The position numbers and the translations under genes are program-made. A DNA stretch of 64,000 nt. It comes from SZUA-36 sp963801195. GTDB lineage: Bacteria; Pseudomonadota; Gammaproteobacteria; Xanthomonadales; SZUA-36. The notes under the pieces were generated by a model. It was not told where the DNA came from. It did not search any database and saw nothing but the letters and a program-made list of their open reading frames with translations. Location: positions 620,001-684,000 of the forward strand of contig CAWDDX010000003.1 in assembly GCA_963801195.1 (NCBI GenBank), written 5' to 3'. Below, in pieces: positions 52,650 to 62,138 of the stretch (position 1 is the first letter of the stretch; each line of letters begins with the position of its first letter).

Positions 52650-53594
52650 TCACCGTTGTTGCCTCTCTTCATATTTCAGTGTTTTAGATATTTGCTTGAG
52701 ACCGTTATCGATATCGGTACCGATCAGGTGCGCACCTGTTTTTTTCAAACCATCGAAATGGGATGCTGCGATTGCGCCACCCAAAAACACAGGCACGTCA
52801 AGTTTTGCCACCAGTCGGGGCAACTGGTCCCTGATTACGGACTCATCAGGTTCAACGACCCCTGATAGCACAAGCGCATCACAAGCGGTTTTTTTCATGG
52901 TTGCAGGCAAATCTTCCAATGGCATATTTGCTCCCAGCAGGATTGTCTGGTAACCCTGATCGTTGGCGTCAAGCGCAAACAACAGCAGGCCAATCTCATG
53001 CAAGTCGCCAGGCAGGCAGGCCAGTAGAAGCTTGGGGCCCGACTGGCTTTGTGCACGGTGATGAAAACGTGCGCCCAGTTTGTTGCGCAGATAGAAACCG
53101 AAAAAATGTTCTTCTGCGACGCTGCCCCTGTTTGCGGCCCAACGGTCTCCGAGGTCCTTCAGCAGGGGTGTCAACAGTTTATCTGTTACGGTTCGCACCG
53201 GGTAAAGTGACAGGGCCTCGCCATAGATGCGTTCGAGCGCCTGCTCATCAAAACATATAATGGCCGCGATCATACCGTTGATGTAACGCTGCCATTGGTT
53301 TTGTTTATTTTCACCGGTGGAATGTTCAGCTTTCTTTTCCGCCATGATCTCGGCATTGACCTGGCCGATTCTCATCCCCCTGTCCAGCAAGCCGACCACC
53401 CGGTTAATCAGATCGATATGTTCCTGTGTATAAAGCCGGTGTCCGCTGGATTTCCTGACCGGCTCAATCAATCCGTAACGGGTTTCCCATGCCCGCAAAG
53501 TTATCGAGTTGACACCCGTGAGTTCGGAAACGGTGCGGATCGGAAACAATCCGGGCGCCTGATCCTCTGCATTTTCTTTCGCTTTTTTATTCAT
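52650..53594 (-). CDS. litR: MerR-family regulator with B12-binding domain (CarH/LitR photoreceptor type)
   Basis: The 314-residue protein has a MerR winged HTH (about 18-85: IRTVSELTGVNSITLRAWETRYG...HRLYTQEHIDLINRV), a four-helix cap (about 105-175), and a cobalamin-binding Rossmann fold (about 190-314). The B12 motif is GDLHEIG (His199, lower ligand). The Trp-x9-Glu-His signature of photosensing members is present (W152 ... E162-H163). In the dark such proteins bind AdoCbl, form tetramers and repress; light breaks them apart. The start is ATG 53594. The position after Trp is Ala, not the His used as upper ligand after light in Thermus CarH. Confidence 0.88.
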   Translation of the reverse strand: MNKKAKENAEDQAPGLFPIRTVSELTGVNSITLRAWETRYGLIEPVRKSSGHRLYTQEHIDLINRVVGLLDRGMRIGQVNAEIMAEKKAEHSTGENKQNQWQRYINGMIAAIICFDEQALERIYGEALSLYPVRTVTDKLLTPLLKDLGDRWAANRGSVAEEHFFGFYLRNKLGARFHHRAQSQSGPKLLLACLPGDLHEIGLLLFALDANDQGYQTILLGANMPLEDLPATMKKTACDALVLSGVVEPDESVIRDQLPRLVAKLDVPVFLGGAIAASHFDGLKKTGAHLIGTDIDNGLKQISKTLKYEERQQR

Positions 53595-53622
53595 TTTTGC
53601 CGACCTTGTCAATTTTCACATG

Positions 53623-53861
53623 TTATACAGGCTGTGCCATATTAACATATTAATTATACAAAGTATTATCTACATATACCTTATACAAAAATTGTTCGAG
53701 TCAATCGTGGTCCTGGCTTGATGCATCTTAAATCCAAGGGGTTTTAGAGATGAAACACCTGAATATTGATATTCCGCGCTGGTTAGTTTCACGACAAAAT
53801 TTATACAGCGGGTAAAATAATTTAGCTTTTGTGTTTGACATTTCTATACAAATATTATACA
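53623..53861 (+). promoter_or_regulatory. Six or more TTATACA-type boxes between litR and the DUF4397 gene
   Basis: Same-strand copies are TTATACA at 53623, 53654, 53681, 53801 and 53855, and CTATACA at 53844, with a degenerate ATATACC at 53674. TTTGACA (53834), CTATACA (53844) and TTATACA (53855) are spaced 10 and 11 bases and overlie a TTGACA (53835) ... TACATT (53858) promoter. Repeats on one face of the helix over a promoter are how CarH operators are built. The litR start-side boxes read TGTATAA towards litR. Confidence 0.6.
53750..53815 (+). CDS. Possible 21-residue peptide ORF
   Basis: A small ORF encodes MKHLNIDIPRWLVSR... with an AAGGGG site about 8 bases before its ATG. It overlaps the box at 53801. 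With no homology known to me it may be a leader peptide or chance. Confidence 0.3.
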   Translation: MKHLNIDIPRWLVSRQNLYSG

Positions 53862-54007
53862 TTATGCTCAAGTTAAATTTGAGAAACATCTCAAGGCAGT
53901 TTTTTCAGGCAATAAAGAAACCCGGTGGCAACAATCACCATTTATTAACACCGACCAATCCCTGCTAACAATGGCGGAAGAGCGGTTAACAACGCGAGGA
54001 GTAAGTA

Positions 54008-55081
54008 ATGTTACGTAAAAACCTTTATCTAATCGGCTCGATGGCCATGCTGTTCAGCCAAATGGCACTGTCGGACGCGCGCGTATCAGTAGCGCATTTT
54101 GCGCCGTTCGCTGAAAATATTGAGGACACATCAGTCAGCGTAGCCCTAAACGGCACAGTCGCACTCGAGAATGTTAAATTCAAGGACTTCACCGGCTATA
54201 TCGATTTACAACCCGGTGTCTATGTTGTAGATATCATTCCAACGGGCACCGACACCGTCGCGATTACTGAAACCTATAATCTGGAGGATGGCATGGATTA
54301 CACCGTCTATGCTTCCGGCAACGGTTCCCAGCAACCGCTCGCGCTGTTTGCGTTGGTCGACGATAATGCCGCCCCTGCTGCAGGCAACGTCAAAGTACGC
54401 GTCGTGCACGCCGCACCTTTCGCAGCCACGCTCGATGCAACCGAAGTATCGATCAGGACGGCCGGCGGCGCCCTGGTTGGTGCACTGCAGGGTGTTCCCT
54501 ACGGTGTCGCGAGCGGGTACCTGGAATTACCGGCAGGTACCTATGACCTGAAAGTGGCCTCGAACAACGGCCAGGTTAACTACATAGACCCGCTGCCGGC
54601 AGATTTACCGGCCGGTGCGATCGCCACTTTGTTTGCAGTCGGCGACGGCCTCAACCAGGATCTGTCCATCATTGCGACACCCCTGGGCGAGTTGCCCGTG
54701 CGCGCCCCCGTTGGTGATTCAACCAATGGTTCCTATAAGCTCGACGGACTCGATGGACAGGGTTTCTGGTTCACACCCATTCCGTCCGAAAACCGTGCGG
54801 TCGGCGCCTGGTATACCTACAACGCCGATGGCTCACCGATGTGGTTCACGTTTTCGAGTGAACCCGGCGGGTTTGACGGAGTAACCGCCATGACGACCCT
54901 GTACCAGAGCTCAGGTCCAACCATGGGCGGTGGTATGCAAATGACCACGCCGGTCGGCACCATCGAATTCAATGTTGTTGATTGCAATCTCATGGAAACG
55001 ACCGTAACGGTAGGTGAAGACGTTACCATGATTGACGGGATAAGACTGACATCTTCTGCGTCTTGCCCAGCACCGTACTGA
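54008..55081 (+). CDS. Exported protein with tandem DUF4397-like domains
   Basis: The 357-residue protein has a signal peptide (LIGSMAMLFSQMALS), two DUF4397-like beta domains (about 24-110 with VSVAHFAPFAEN, and about 125-230 with VRVVHAAPFAATLDATEVSI), and a C-terminal region (GFWFTPIPSENRAVGAWYTY) seen in other gammaproteobacterial exported proteins. The family has no proven function. GAGGAG lies 6 bases before the ATG. It is divergent from litR, with a shared box array, and probably in its regulon. A strong terminator follows. Confidence 0.85.
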   Translation: MLRKNLYLIGSMAMLFSQMALSDARVSVAHFAPFAENIEDTSVSVALNGTVALENVKFKDFTGYIDLQPGVYVVDIIPTGTDTVAITETYNLEDGMDYTVYASGNGSQQPLALFALVDDNAAPAAGNVKVRVVHAAPFAATLDATEVSIRTAGGALVGALQGVPYGVASGYLELPAGTYDLKVASNNGQVNYIDPLPADLPAGAIATLFAVGDGLNQDLSIIATPLGELPVRAPVGDSTNGSYKLDGLDGQGFWFTPIPSENRAVGAWYTYNADGSPMWFTFSSEPGGFDGVTAMTTLYQSSGPTMGGGMQMTTPVGTIEFNVVDCNLMETTVTVGEDVTMIDGIRLTSSASCPAPY

Positions 55082-55108
55082 CAGCGTAGTCTGGACGCTC
55101 CAGTATAA

Positions 55109-55136
55109 ACGGAGGGCTTCGGCCCTCCGTTTTTTT
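55109..55136 (+). terminator. Intrinsic terminator after the DUF4397 gene
   Basis: A 9-bp stem ACGGAGGGC/GCCCTCCGT with the loop TTCG is followed by seven T. A textbook terminator. Confidence 0.93.
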
Positions 55137-55162
55137 GCGCCCGGGCCGGGCGTCACGACACT

Positions 55163-56584
55163 TTACTTCAGGTAATGGATGATGCCTTCGGCTGCTTTGC
55201 GGGCATCCGCTATTGCAGTCACCACGAGGTCGGCGCCGCGCACCATATCGCCAGCGGCGAACACCTTGGGATTACTGGTCTGAAAGGTGTATTCATCAGT
55301 CTCCCCGGCCTCGACCAGTCCCCACTTGTTGGTGCGGATATTGAAATCTTCAAACCAGTTTTCGGGTGAAGCCTGGAAACCATAAGCGACGATAACCGCG
55401 TCGGCATCAATGCAAACTTCACTGCCTTCGATAGGTTCAGGCCGTTGCCGGCCGGATGCGTCCGGAGAGCCGAGTTTTGTTTGGACGACTTTTACCGCGC
55501 TGGCCCGACCCTGCTGCTCAATAATCACCAGCGCCTGTACATTGAAGCGGAATTGCACACCTTCTTCGATGGCATTGGTCACTTCGGTTTGTGAGCCAGG
55601 CATGTTTTCACGGTCCCGCCGGTAGAGGCAATGTACCTCACTGGCACCCTGGCGTATCGCGGTACGTACGCAATCCATGGCGGTATCGCCACCGCCCAAA
55701 ACCACGACCCGCTGACCTTTCAGGTCGATAAATGCATGCTCACCGGCGGGCATTCCGAGCAAGGATTTTGTGTTGCCGATCAGGTAATCCAGCGCGGGGT
55801 AAACACCCCTGGCATTTTCACCGGGCATCGCGCCTTTCATCGGCGTATAGGTACCCAGGCCGAGGAAAACCGCATCGTGGCTTTCCAACAAATCATTGAA
55901 CGGGATATCCCGGCCAATGCGGGTATTCAATACAAACTCGATACCCATGCCTTCGAGTATCTGGCGGCGCGTCCTGATGATCTTGTGTTCCAGCTTGAAT
56001 TCCGGAATACCAAAAGACAAAAGACCACCGATTTCAGGATGCATGTCATACACGATCGCCTTGACCCCATTACGAACCAGCACATCTGCACAGGCCAGGC
56101 CGGCCGGGCCCGCGCCGATAATGGCGACCTTGTGACCGCTGGCAACGACACCGGACAGGTCCGGGCGCCAACCCTGTGCAAAAGCGGTGTCGGTGATGTG
56201 CCGTTCGACAGCACCGATAGTCACTGCACCGTATCCGGTATTGAGCGTGCAGGCACCTTCGCAGAGCCGGTCCTGCGGACAGATTCGGCCGCAGATTTCC
56301 GGCAGGCTGTTGGTCTGATGCGCCAGTTCAGCCGCTTCAAAGATACGGCCCTCGGCAGCCAGCTTGAGCCAGTCCGGAATGTAATTATGTACGGGGCATT
56401 TCCACTGGCAATACGGGTTGCCGCAGGCGATACAACGCTCAGACTGCGCCGCGCAATCCTGCTGCTCGTAAGAATCATAAATCTCGAGGAATTCCCGTCT
56501 GCGTGATTCGGTGGAGTGCTTGTGCGGCGTGGCGCGGTCGCGGTCCACGAACTCGAACCGGGTACGTATGTTGAGCTTGCTCAT
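55163..56584 (-). CDS. gltD: Glutamate synthase small subunit
   Basis: The 473-residue subunit provides electrons from NAD(P)H through FAD and 4Fe-4S clusters to GltB. The N-terminal cluster ligands are CIACGNPYCQWKCP, and CGRICPQDRLCEGAC. The FAD motif is VAIIGAGPAGLACADVL and the NAD(P) motif VVVLGGGDTAMDC. Its ATG overlaps the end of gltB by four bases. Length fits the bacterial type. Confidence 0.97.
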   Translation of the reverse strand: MSKLNIRTRFEFVDRDRATPHKHSTESRRREFLEIYDSYEQQDCAAQSERCIACGNPYCQWKCPVHNYIPDWLKLAAEGRIFEAAELAHQTNSLPEICGRICPQDRLCEGACTLNTGYGAVTIGAVERHITDTAFAQGWRPDLSGVVASGHKVAIIGAGPAGLACADVLVRNGVKAIVYDMHPEIGGLLSFGIPEFKLEHKIIRTRRQILEGMGIEFVLNTRIGRDIPFNDLLESHDAVFLGLGTYTPMKGAMPGENARGVYPALDYLIGNTKSLLGMPAGEHAFIDLKGQRVVVLGGGDTAMDCVRTAIRQGASEVHCLYRRDRENMPGSQTEVTNAIEEGVQFRFNVQALVIIEQQGRASAVKVVQTKLGSPDASGRQRPEPIEGSEVCIDADAVIVAYGFQASPENWFEDFNIRTNKWGLVEAGETDEYTFQTSNPKVFAAGDMVRGADLVVTAIADARKAAEGIIHYLK

Positions 56585-59500
56585 CCCACCACCCTCAACG
56601 GTACGCTGGTCTCGGGTAACTTGACGTTTTCCCGCCTCGGATCGACAACCCGGAATTTGAGCATGAAGTGTTCAAGGTTGTTCAGGATACGTTGACCCCA
56701 GTCACTGCCGGTATGACGCACGTGCGCCTCGATCAGTGACTTCACCAGTGCTTTATCAGCATTGCCCTCTTCCATGTTCAACCGGGATACGGTCACCTGC
56801 TCAGGATTGCACCGCCGTTCAAAATTTTCGTCGATATCGAGTATAAAAGCTCGGCCACCCGTCATCCCCGCGGCAAAATTTGCACCGGTGCGGCCCAGCA
56901 CGACCACGACGCCACTGGTCATGTATTCGCAACCGTGATAACCCACCGCTTCAACCACCGCAGTTGCTCCGGAATTCCGCACCGCGAAACGTTCGCCAGC
57001 CTGACCGGCGGCAAAAAATTCTCCCCCGGTGGCACCATACAGACAGGTGTTGCCGACGATGGCGCTACGCTTGGCGACGATACCAGAGTCCGATGGAGGC
57101 GATATGGCGATCCGCCCTCCACTCATGCCCTTGCCGACATAGTCATTGGCATCACCATACAAACGCAGATGCATGCCCTTGGTGGCCCACACGCCAAAAC
57201 TCTGTCCCGCGGTGCCGGTAAACGTAAGGTCGAATTCCGCACCACCCAGACCGTCGCGTCCAAAACGGCGGGCAATTTCACCTGCCAGCCCGGCGCCGAC
57301 GGAGCGGTCGAAATTATGGATATCAAATGACAGGGCAGCACTCTCAAGATTTTTCAGCGAACCCTCGAGGGCTGAAACGATTCGCGTATTGAGTTCACCA
57401 CGATCATGTGGGTGGTTACGTATGCCCTGGTAACCGCCCCCCTTCTTTCCCGCGGCGCCCGCGCTGAAGAGAATTGGATCGAGATCTATGCATCGTTGCT
57501 TATCGGTCAAGGGTTCGATTTTCTCAAGCAGGTCACTGCGTCCGATGATGTCCTCGAGTTTTTCAAAGCCCAGGTAGGCCAGGTGTCCACGAACTTCTTC
57601 GGCGATAAACCGGAAGTAAGTCATCACCAGCTCAGGCAAGCCGTGAAAATGTTCACGGCGCAGCTGGTCATCCTGCGTGGCAATACCGGTCGCACAGTTG
57701 TTCAGATGGCAGATTCGCAGGTACTTACAGCCCAGCGCGACCATCGGGCCGGTACCGAAGCCAAAGCTGTCGGCGCCGAGAATTGCACCTTTGATCACAT
57801 CGAGACCGGTCTTCAGTCCGCCATCCACCTGCAGGCGGACGCGGTCACGCAAGCCATTGGCAACCAGCGCGTGGTGGGCCTCGGGCAAACCTGTCTCCCA
57901 GGGCGATCCGGCATATTTTACCGAGGTCAGCGGGCTGGCGCCGGTGCCGCCATCATGACCGGCGATCGTGATGCAGTCGGCGTAGGCCTTGGCCACACCG
58001 GCGGCAATGGTCCCAACGCCGCGCTCTGCGACCAGTTTGACCGACACCATCGCTGCGGGGTTGACCTGCTTCAGATCGAATATCAATTGCGCCAGGTCCT
58101 CAATGGAGTAGATATCATGATGAGGCGGTGGTGAAATCAGCGTGACTCCCGGCACGGCGTGACGCAAGGCTGCGATGTGGGCGGAGACCTTGTGACCGGG
58201 TAATTGACCCCCCTCACCCGGCTTGGCGCCCTGTGCGATCTTGATCTGCAGAATATCGGCATTCACCAGGTAGTGTGCCGTCACACCAAAGCGCGCCGAG
58301 GCAACCTGCTTGATTCGAGAGTTGCGAATGGTATTGAAACGGGCCGGGTCTTCACCCCCCTCACCGGAATTTGAGTGCCCGCCCAGTGTGTTCATTGCCA
58401 CGGCAAGCGCCTCGTGGGCCTCGGGCGACAGTGCGCCTATCGACATGGCAGCCGTATCGAAACGCGGAAAGAGCGCTTTGTCAGGTTCGACATTTTCGAT
58501 CGGCGTGACTTCGTCTCCCTGGCGCAGTTTTAACAAGTCGCGTAAAGCCGCTGGCTGACGGTTGTTGACAAGGTCTGAAAAAACCGTGTAGTCCTTTTGC
58601 AGACCACTCTGCACCGCTTTTTGCAACGTGGTGACAACATCCGGATTGTAGGCGTGAAATTCGCCGTTCCAGGTAAATTTCAATAGACCGCCCTGGATCA
58701 GGGGCTGGCCGAAATTCCAGGCCCTGTCCGCCAGTATTTTCTGATCCGCCTCGATCTCACGGAAACCGGCGCCACCGATATTGCCGGCAGCACCCGGACA
58801 ACACAGGTCAGTGATTTCCTTGCCGAGACCGATGACCTCGAACAACTGTGCGCCGCGGTAACTGGTGACGCAGGAGATCCCCATCTTGGAGATGATCTTG
58901 AGCAGGCCCTTGCGTGCGCCACGCCTGTAATTTTTACGGTGTTGCAGCAGATCGCCCTTGAGTGCTCCATGGGCGTGCAAATCATTGATGACCTGGAAGG
59001 CCAGGTAGGGATAAACGGCTGTTGCGCCGAGTCCGAACAAAACGGCGAAGTGGTGCGAATCACGCGCGCTGCCCGTCTCAACGATAATGTTGCAATCACA
59101 GCGCAAACCATCTTTTATCAGCCGTTGATGTACGGCACCGGTTGCCAGCGCCGCGTGCATGGGCAACTTGTCACGGCTGATATCGCGGTCGGTCATGACG
59201 ACGACGACTGCGCCGTTCGCTACCGCCTCTGAAACCTCGTCGGAGAGTCTTTTCAGGGCCGCCAACAACCCTTCCTGCGGATCGTAGTTCAGACTGAATG
59301 TCCGGTTGCGGTACCAACGCTGGTCCAACTCGAACAGCCGGCGGTACTTGACCACATTCAATACCGGCCATGGCAGAACGACGCGGTGTGCCTGGGTGTG
59401 GGTCTCCTGGAAAATATTGTGTTCCCGCCCGATCAGGGTTTCGAGCGACATGGCTGACCTTTCCCGCAACGAGTCGATCGGGGGATTGGTCACCTGGGCA

Positions 59501-61068
59501 AACTGCTGGCGAAAGTAGTCGTATACCGGACGCGACTGACGGGATAGCACGGCAATCGGGGTGTCGTCGCCCATTGAACCGGTCGCTTCCTCGGAATTCT
59601 CGGCCATCACCCGGATCACGTGTTCGCGTTCCTCGTTACTGATACCAAAAAGCTTTTGAAAAATCGGCAGGTCCTGGCTGGCTTCTTTCATATAAACATG
59701 AGCGGCGGTTTCCTCCTGCTCGTCGTTACTCGCGATCCGGATGATGTTTTCCGCGAGCCAGTCGCCGTAAGGATGGCGCGACTTGAGCGCATCGTCGATC
59801 TCCCGCGAACGCCACACATTACCGAGCTGGGTGTCAACGACAAACATTTCGCCGGGCCCGACACGGCCTTTTTCGACCACGTCGGCTTCCTTGTAATCCC
59901 ATACACCGACCTCGGATGCCAGGGTAATCCAGTTGTTCTTCGTGACCACGTAGCGTGCCGGACGCAAACCGTTTCGGTCGAGGTTGCAGGTGGCGACGCG
60001 GCCATTGGTCATGACGATACCCGCAGGGCCGTCCCATGGCTCAACATGCATCGAATTGAATTCATAGAAAGAACGCAACTTCGGAGACATGTCGGGTTCT
60101 GCCTGCCAGGCGGGCGGAATCAGAATGCGCATGGCGCGGAATACATCCATGCCACCGGCGAGGAATAATTCCAGCATATTGTCCAGCGAGGACGAATCTG
60201 AGCCCACCTGGTTGACCAGGGGCCTGATCTTCTGCAGGTCGGGCAACAGCGGTGTCTGGAACTTGGGTGTACGTGCTTCCGACCAACTGCGGTTGCCCTC
60301 GATGGTGTTGATCTCACCGTTGTGTGCAAGAAAACGGAAGGGCTGGGCATAGCGCCAATCTGGCAACGTGTTGGTTGAAAAACGCTGGTGAAACAGGCAA
60401 ATGGCGCTTTTTAACCGCGGGTCCTTGAGGTCCGGATAAAATTCGGGCAGATTTTCGGGCATCACCAGGCCCTTGTAAATCGCGGTCAGGTTGGAAAGCG
60501 CTGCAACGTAGAACTTCTCATCCGGATGATCCATATTCATGTTTTCAGCACTGGCCATGCGCCGCGCGACAAAAAGCCGCCGTTCAACGTCATGCGCCCC
60601 CCATCCCGGCGGCGCATCGACAAACACCTGCTCGATCAGCGGCATGGAATCCAGGGCCATTTGGCCACAAACCGCCGGGTTGATTGGAACCTTTCGCCAA
60701 CCCGCAATCGCGAGCGTTTCGTTTTCGATGTGTTTTTCGAGCAGCTTGCGCGAACGCGCAGCAATGGACGGGTCCGGGTTCAAAAATACCATGCCTACGC
60801 CGAAAACCCGGCCCAGTCGCATCCCCTCTTCCTTTGCCAGTTTCTTGAAAAAGGATTTTGGAAACTGCATCAACACTCCACAGCCGTCACCGGTCTTGCC
60901 GTCAACTGCGATTGCGCCCCGGTGTGTCATACGCGCCAGCGCCGAGCATGCTGTACTGACAAGCTCATGGCTGGTCTCACCGTGTTGATGTGCTATGAGG
61001 CCGAAACCACAGCTGTCTTTTGACCGCTCCGGCCGGTACAGACCCCTGTTCTGATTAATGTGTTGCAT
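56581..61068 (-). CDS. gltB: Glutamate synthase large subunit
   Basis: The 1495-residue enzyme makes glutamate from glutamine and 2-oxoglutarate. The N-terminal class II amidotransferase has a propeptide and the active-site Cys20 in RSKDSCGFGLIAH. The central domain and the FMN/synthase domain follow, with the 3Fe-4S cluster at LRICHLNNCATGIATQ, and the C-terminal beta-helix repeats (GGxxxxxxG). It heads gltB-gltD. Intact. The ribosome binding site is weak, and the 61069-61389 upstream region has no gene. Confidence 0.97.
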   Translation of the reverse strand: MQHINQNRGLYRPERSKDSCGFGLIAHQHGETSHELVSTACSALARMTHRGAIAVDGKTGDGCGVLMQFPKSFFKKLAKEEGMRLGRVFGVGMVFLNPDPSIAARSRKLLEKHIENETLAIAGWRKVPINPAVCGQMALDSMPLIEQVFVDAPPGWGAHDVERRLFVARRMASAENMNMDHPDEKFYVAALSNLTAIYKGLVMPENLPEFYPDLKDPRLKSAICLFHQRFSTNTLPDWRYAQPFRFLAHNGEINTIEGNRSWSEARTPKFQTPLLPDLQKIRPLVNQVGSDSSSLDNMLELFLAGGMDVFRAMRILIPPAWQAEPDMSPKLRSFYEFNSMHVEPWDGPAGIVMTNGRVATCNLDRNGLRPARYVVTKNNWITLASEVGVWDYKEADVVEKGRVGPGEMFVVDTQLGNVWRSREIDDALKSRHPYGDWLAENIIRIASNDEQEETAAHVYMKEASQDLPIFQKLFGISNEEREHVIRVMAENSEEATGSMGDDTPIAVLSRQSRPVYDYFRQQFAQVTNPPIDSLRERSAMSLETLIGREHNIFQETHTQAHRVVLPWPVLNVVKYRRLFELDQRWYRNRTFSLNYDPQEGLLAALKRLSDEVSEAVANGAVVVVMTDRDISRDKLPMHAALATGAVHQRLIKDGLRCDCNIIVETGSARDSHHFAVLFGLGATAVYPYLAFQVINDLHAHGALKGDLLQHRKNYRRGARKGLLKIISKMGISCVTSYRGAQLFEVIGLGKEITDLCCPGAAGNIGGAGFREIEADQKILADRAWNFGQPLIQGGLLKFTWNGEFHAYNPDVVTTLQKAVQSGLQKDYTVFSDLVNNRQPAALRDLLKLRQGDEVTPIENVEPDKALFPRFDTAAMSIGALSPEAHEALAVAMNTLGGHSNSGEGGEDPARFNTIRNSRIKQVASARFGVTAHYLVNADILQIKIAQGAKPGEGGQLPGHKVSAHIAALRHAVPGVTLISPPPHHDIYSIEDLAQLIFDLKQVNPAAMVSVKLVAERGVGTIAAGVAKAYADCITIAGHDGGTGASPLTSVKYAGSPWETGLPEAHHALVANGLRDRVRLQVDGGLKTGLDVIKGAILGADSFGFGTGPMVALGCKYLRICHLNNCATGIATQDDQLRREHFHGLPELVMTYFRFIAEEVRGHLAYLGFEKLEDIIGRSDLLEKIEPLTDKQRCIDLDPILFSAGAAGKKGGGYQGIRNHPHDRGELNTRIVSALEGSLKNLESAALSFDIHNFDRSVGAGLAGEIARRFGRDGLGGAEFDLTFTGTAGQSFGVWATKGMHLRLYGDANDYVGKGMSGGRIAISPPSDSGIVAKRSAIVGNTCLYGATGGEFFAAGQAGERFAVRNSGATAVVEAVGYHGCEYMTSGVVVVLGRTGANFAAGMTGGRAFILDIDENFERRCNPEQVTVSRLNMEEGNADKALVKSLIEAHVRHTGSDWGQRILNNLEHFMLKFRVVDPRRENVKLPETSVPLRVVG

Positions 61069-61389
61069 GCTCTGGTGTTCTGTGTTCCGTATTAAAATGT
61101 CAGCTGAATGGCAACTTGTAAGCTGAAACCAATCGTTCAGCGGAACCTACTATCCTACACGGTGGCGGATATTTGAAAAGCCCTGATTGGTGGCAAAATC
61201 AGGATTTTTATAAGAAAACACGCGAAAATTCCGTTTTGCTGGCTGCCTCTTTTGTAAACCTGCGCCCGCGAAAACGTCAAAACGCCGTTTTCAGCGCTCG
61301 TTCTGGCGCAGACCGATGGCTCAGGCCGGTGTCATGACCTATAACTCTGGTGAAGTTATTTATATGCAAGCTGGAGGCATTAGAAAATA
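61069..61389. other. Divergent intergenic region upstream of gltB
   Basis: 321 bases between the divergent gltB and the exported-protein gene; it must hold both promoters, but I see no clear -35/-10 pair, operator or repeat. Confidence 0.5.
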
Positions 61390-61947
61390 TTGAGTTCAAT
61401 TTCAAAAATCGCTCTGAGCACTCTTTTCGCATCTTTTTTCACCACCGGGGCATACTGCAAAGAACAAGCCGAGCAAACACCGGCGCAACCCCCTTCGGTA
61501 TGCGAGTCAAACGAAAGGTTTAACGATTTCGATTTCTGGCTGGGTGAATGGAATGTCTATTCCAATGACGACAAGCGAGAGTTCCAGGGCACCAATTCGA
61601 TCAGCAAGCAGCATAGAGGCTGCCTGATCATGGAAAACTGGACCAACGCGCAGGGCGGAACCGGCAGCAGCATGAACTATTACGACGCGGTTGAAGACCA
61701 GTGGCGTCAACTATGGGTAGCCGGTGGTTATTCGATCGACTATACCGGTGGTTTGGACAAGTCCGGCTCAATGGTCCTCAGCGGTAAAATAAATTATTAC
61801 AAAACGGGTAAGAGCCAGGCCTTTCGGGGCAGGTGGACACCCAATGCAGATGGCAGCGTACGCCAGTTTTTTGAACAGCAGGATACTGAAAGCCACGACT
61901 GGAGCGTGTGGTTTGACGGATTGTACGTCAAGAAAGACAGAGAATAG
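61390..61947 (+). CDS. Exported DUF1579-like/lipocalin-like protein
   Basis: The 185-residue protein has a signal peptide (IALSTLFASFFTTGAYC) and a beta-barrel-like mature part with FNDFDFWLGEWNVYS and GCLIMENWTNAQGGTGSSMNY, like DUF1579-type exported proteins of unknown role. It starts at TTG 61390, GGAGG 11-12 bases upstream; no ATG alternative exists in the signal peptide. The gene is single. Confidence 0.75.
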   Translation: MSSISKIALSTLFASFFTTGAYCKEQAEQTPAQPPSVCESNERFNDFDFWLGEWNVYSNDDKREFQGTNSISKQHRGCLIMENWTNAQGGTGSSMNYYDAVEDQWRQLWVAGGYSIDYTGGLDKSGSMVLSGKINYYKTGKSQAFRGRWTPNADGSVRQFFEQQDTESHDWSVWFDGLYVKKDRE

Positions 61948-61963
61948 AATTTTCTGAAAAAAG

Positions 61964-62008
61964 GGCCCGGGTCCGCAGCGCGATCAAAACCCGGCCGTTT
62001 TGTTTTTT
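61964..62008 (+). terminator. Possible terminator after the DUF1579-like gene
   Basis: GGCCCGGGT pairs, with one bulge, with ACCCGGCC across a 16-base loop, followed by TTTTGTTTTTT. Plausible. Confidence 0.5.
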
Positions 62009-62138
62009 GACCTCGAGACCAGTAGTTCATGTTACTGATTTTAATTAACATATGTGCTTAATAATTTTTCTCTGTGATAAATTTCCTGGAAATCAGGTCT
62101 CCTTTTGTAAGCAAGGGTAAAGTGAGGGAGCTGATTTA

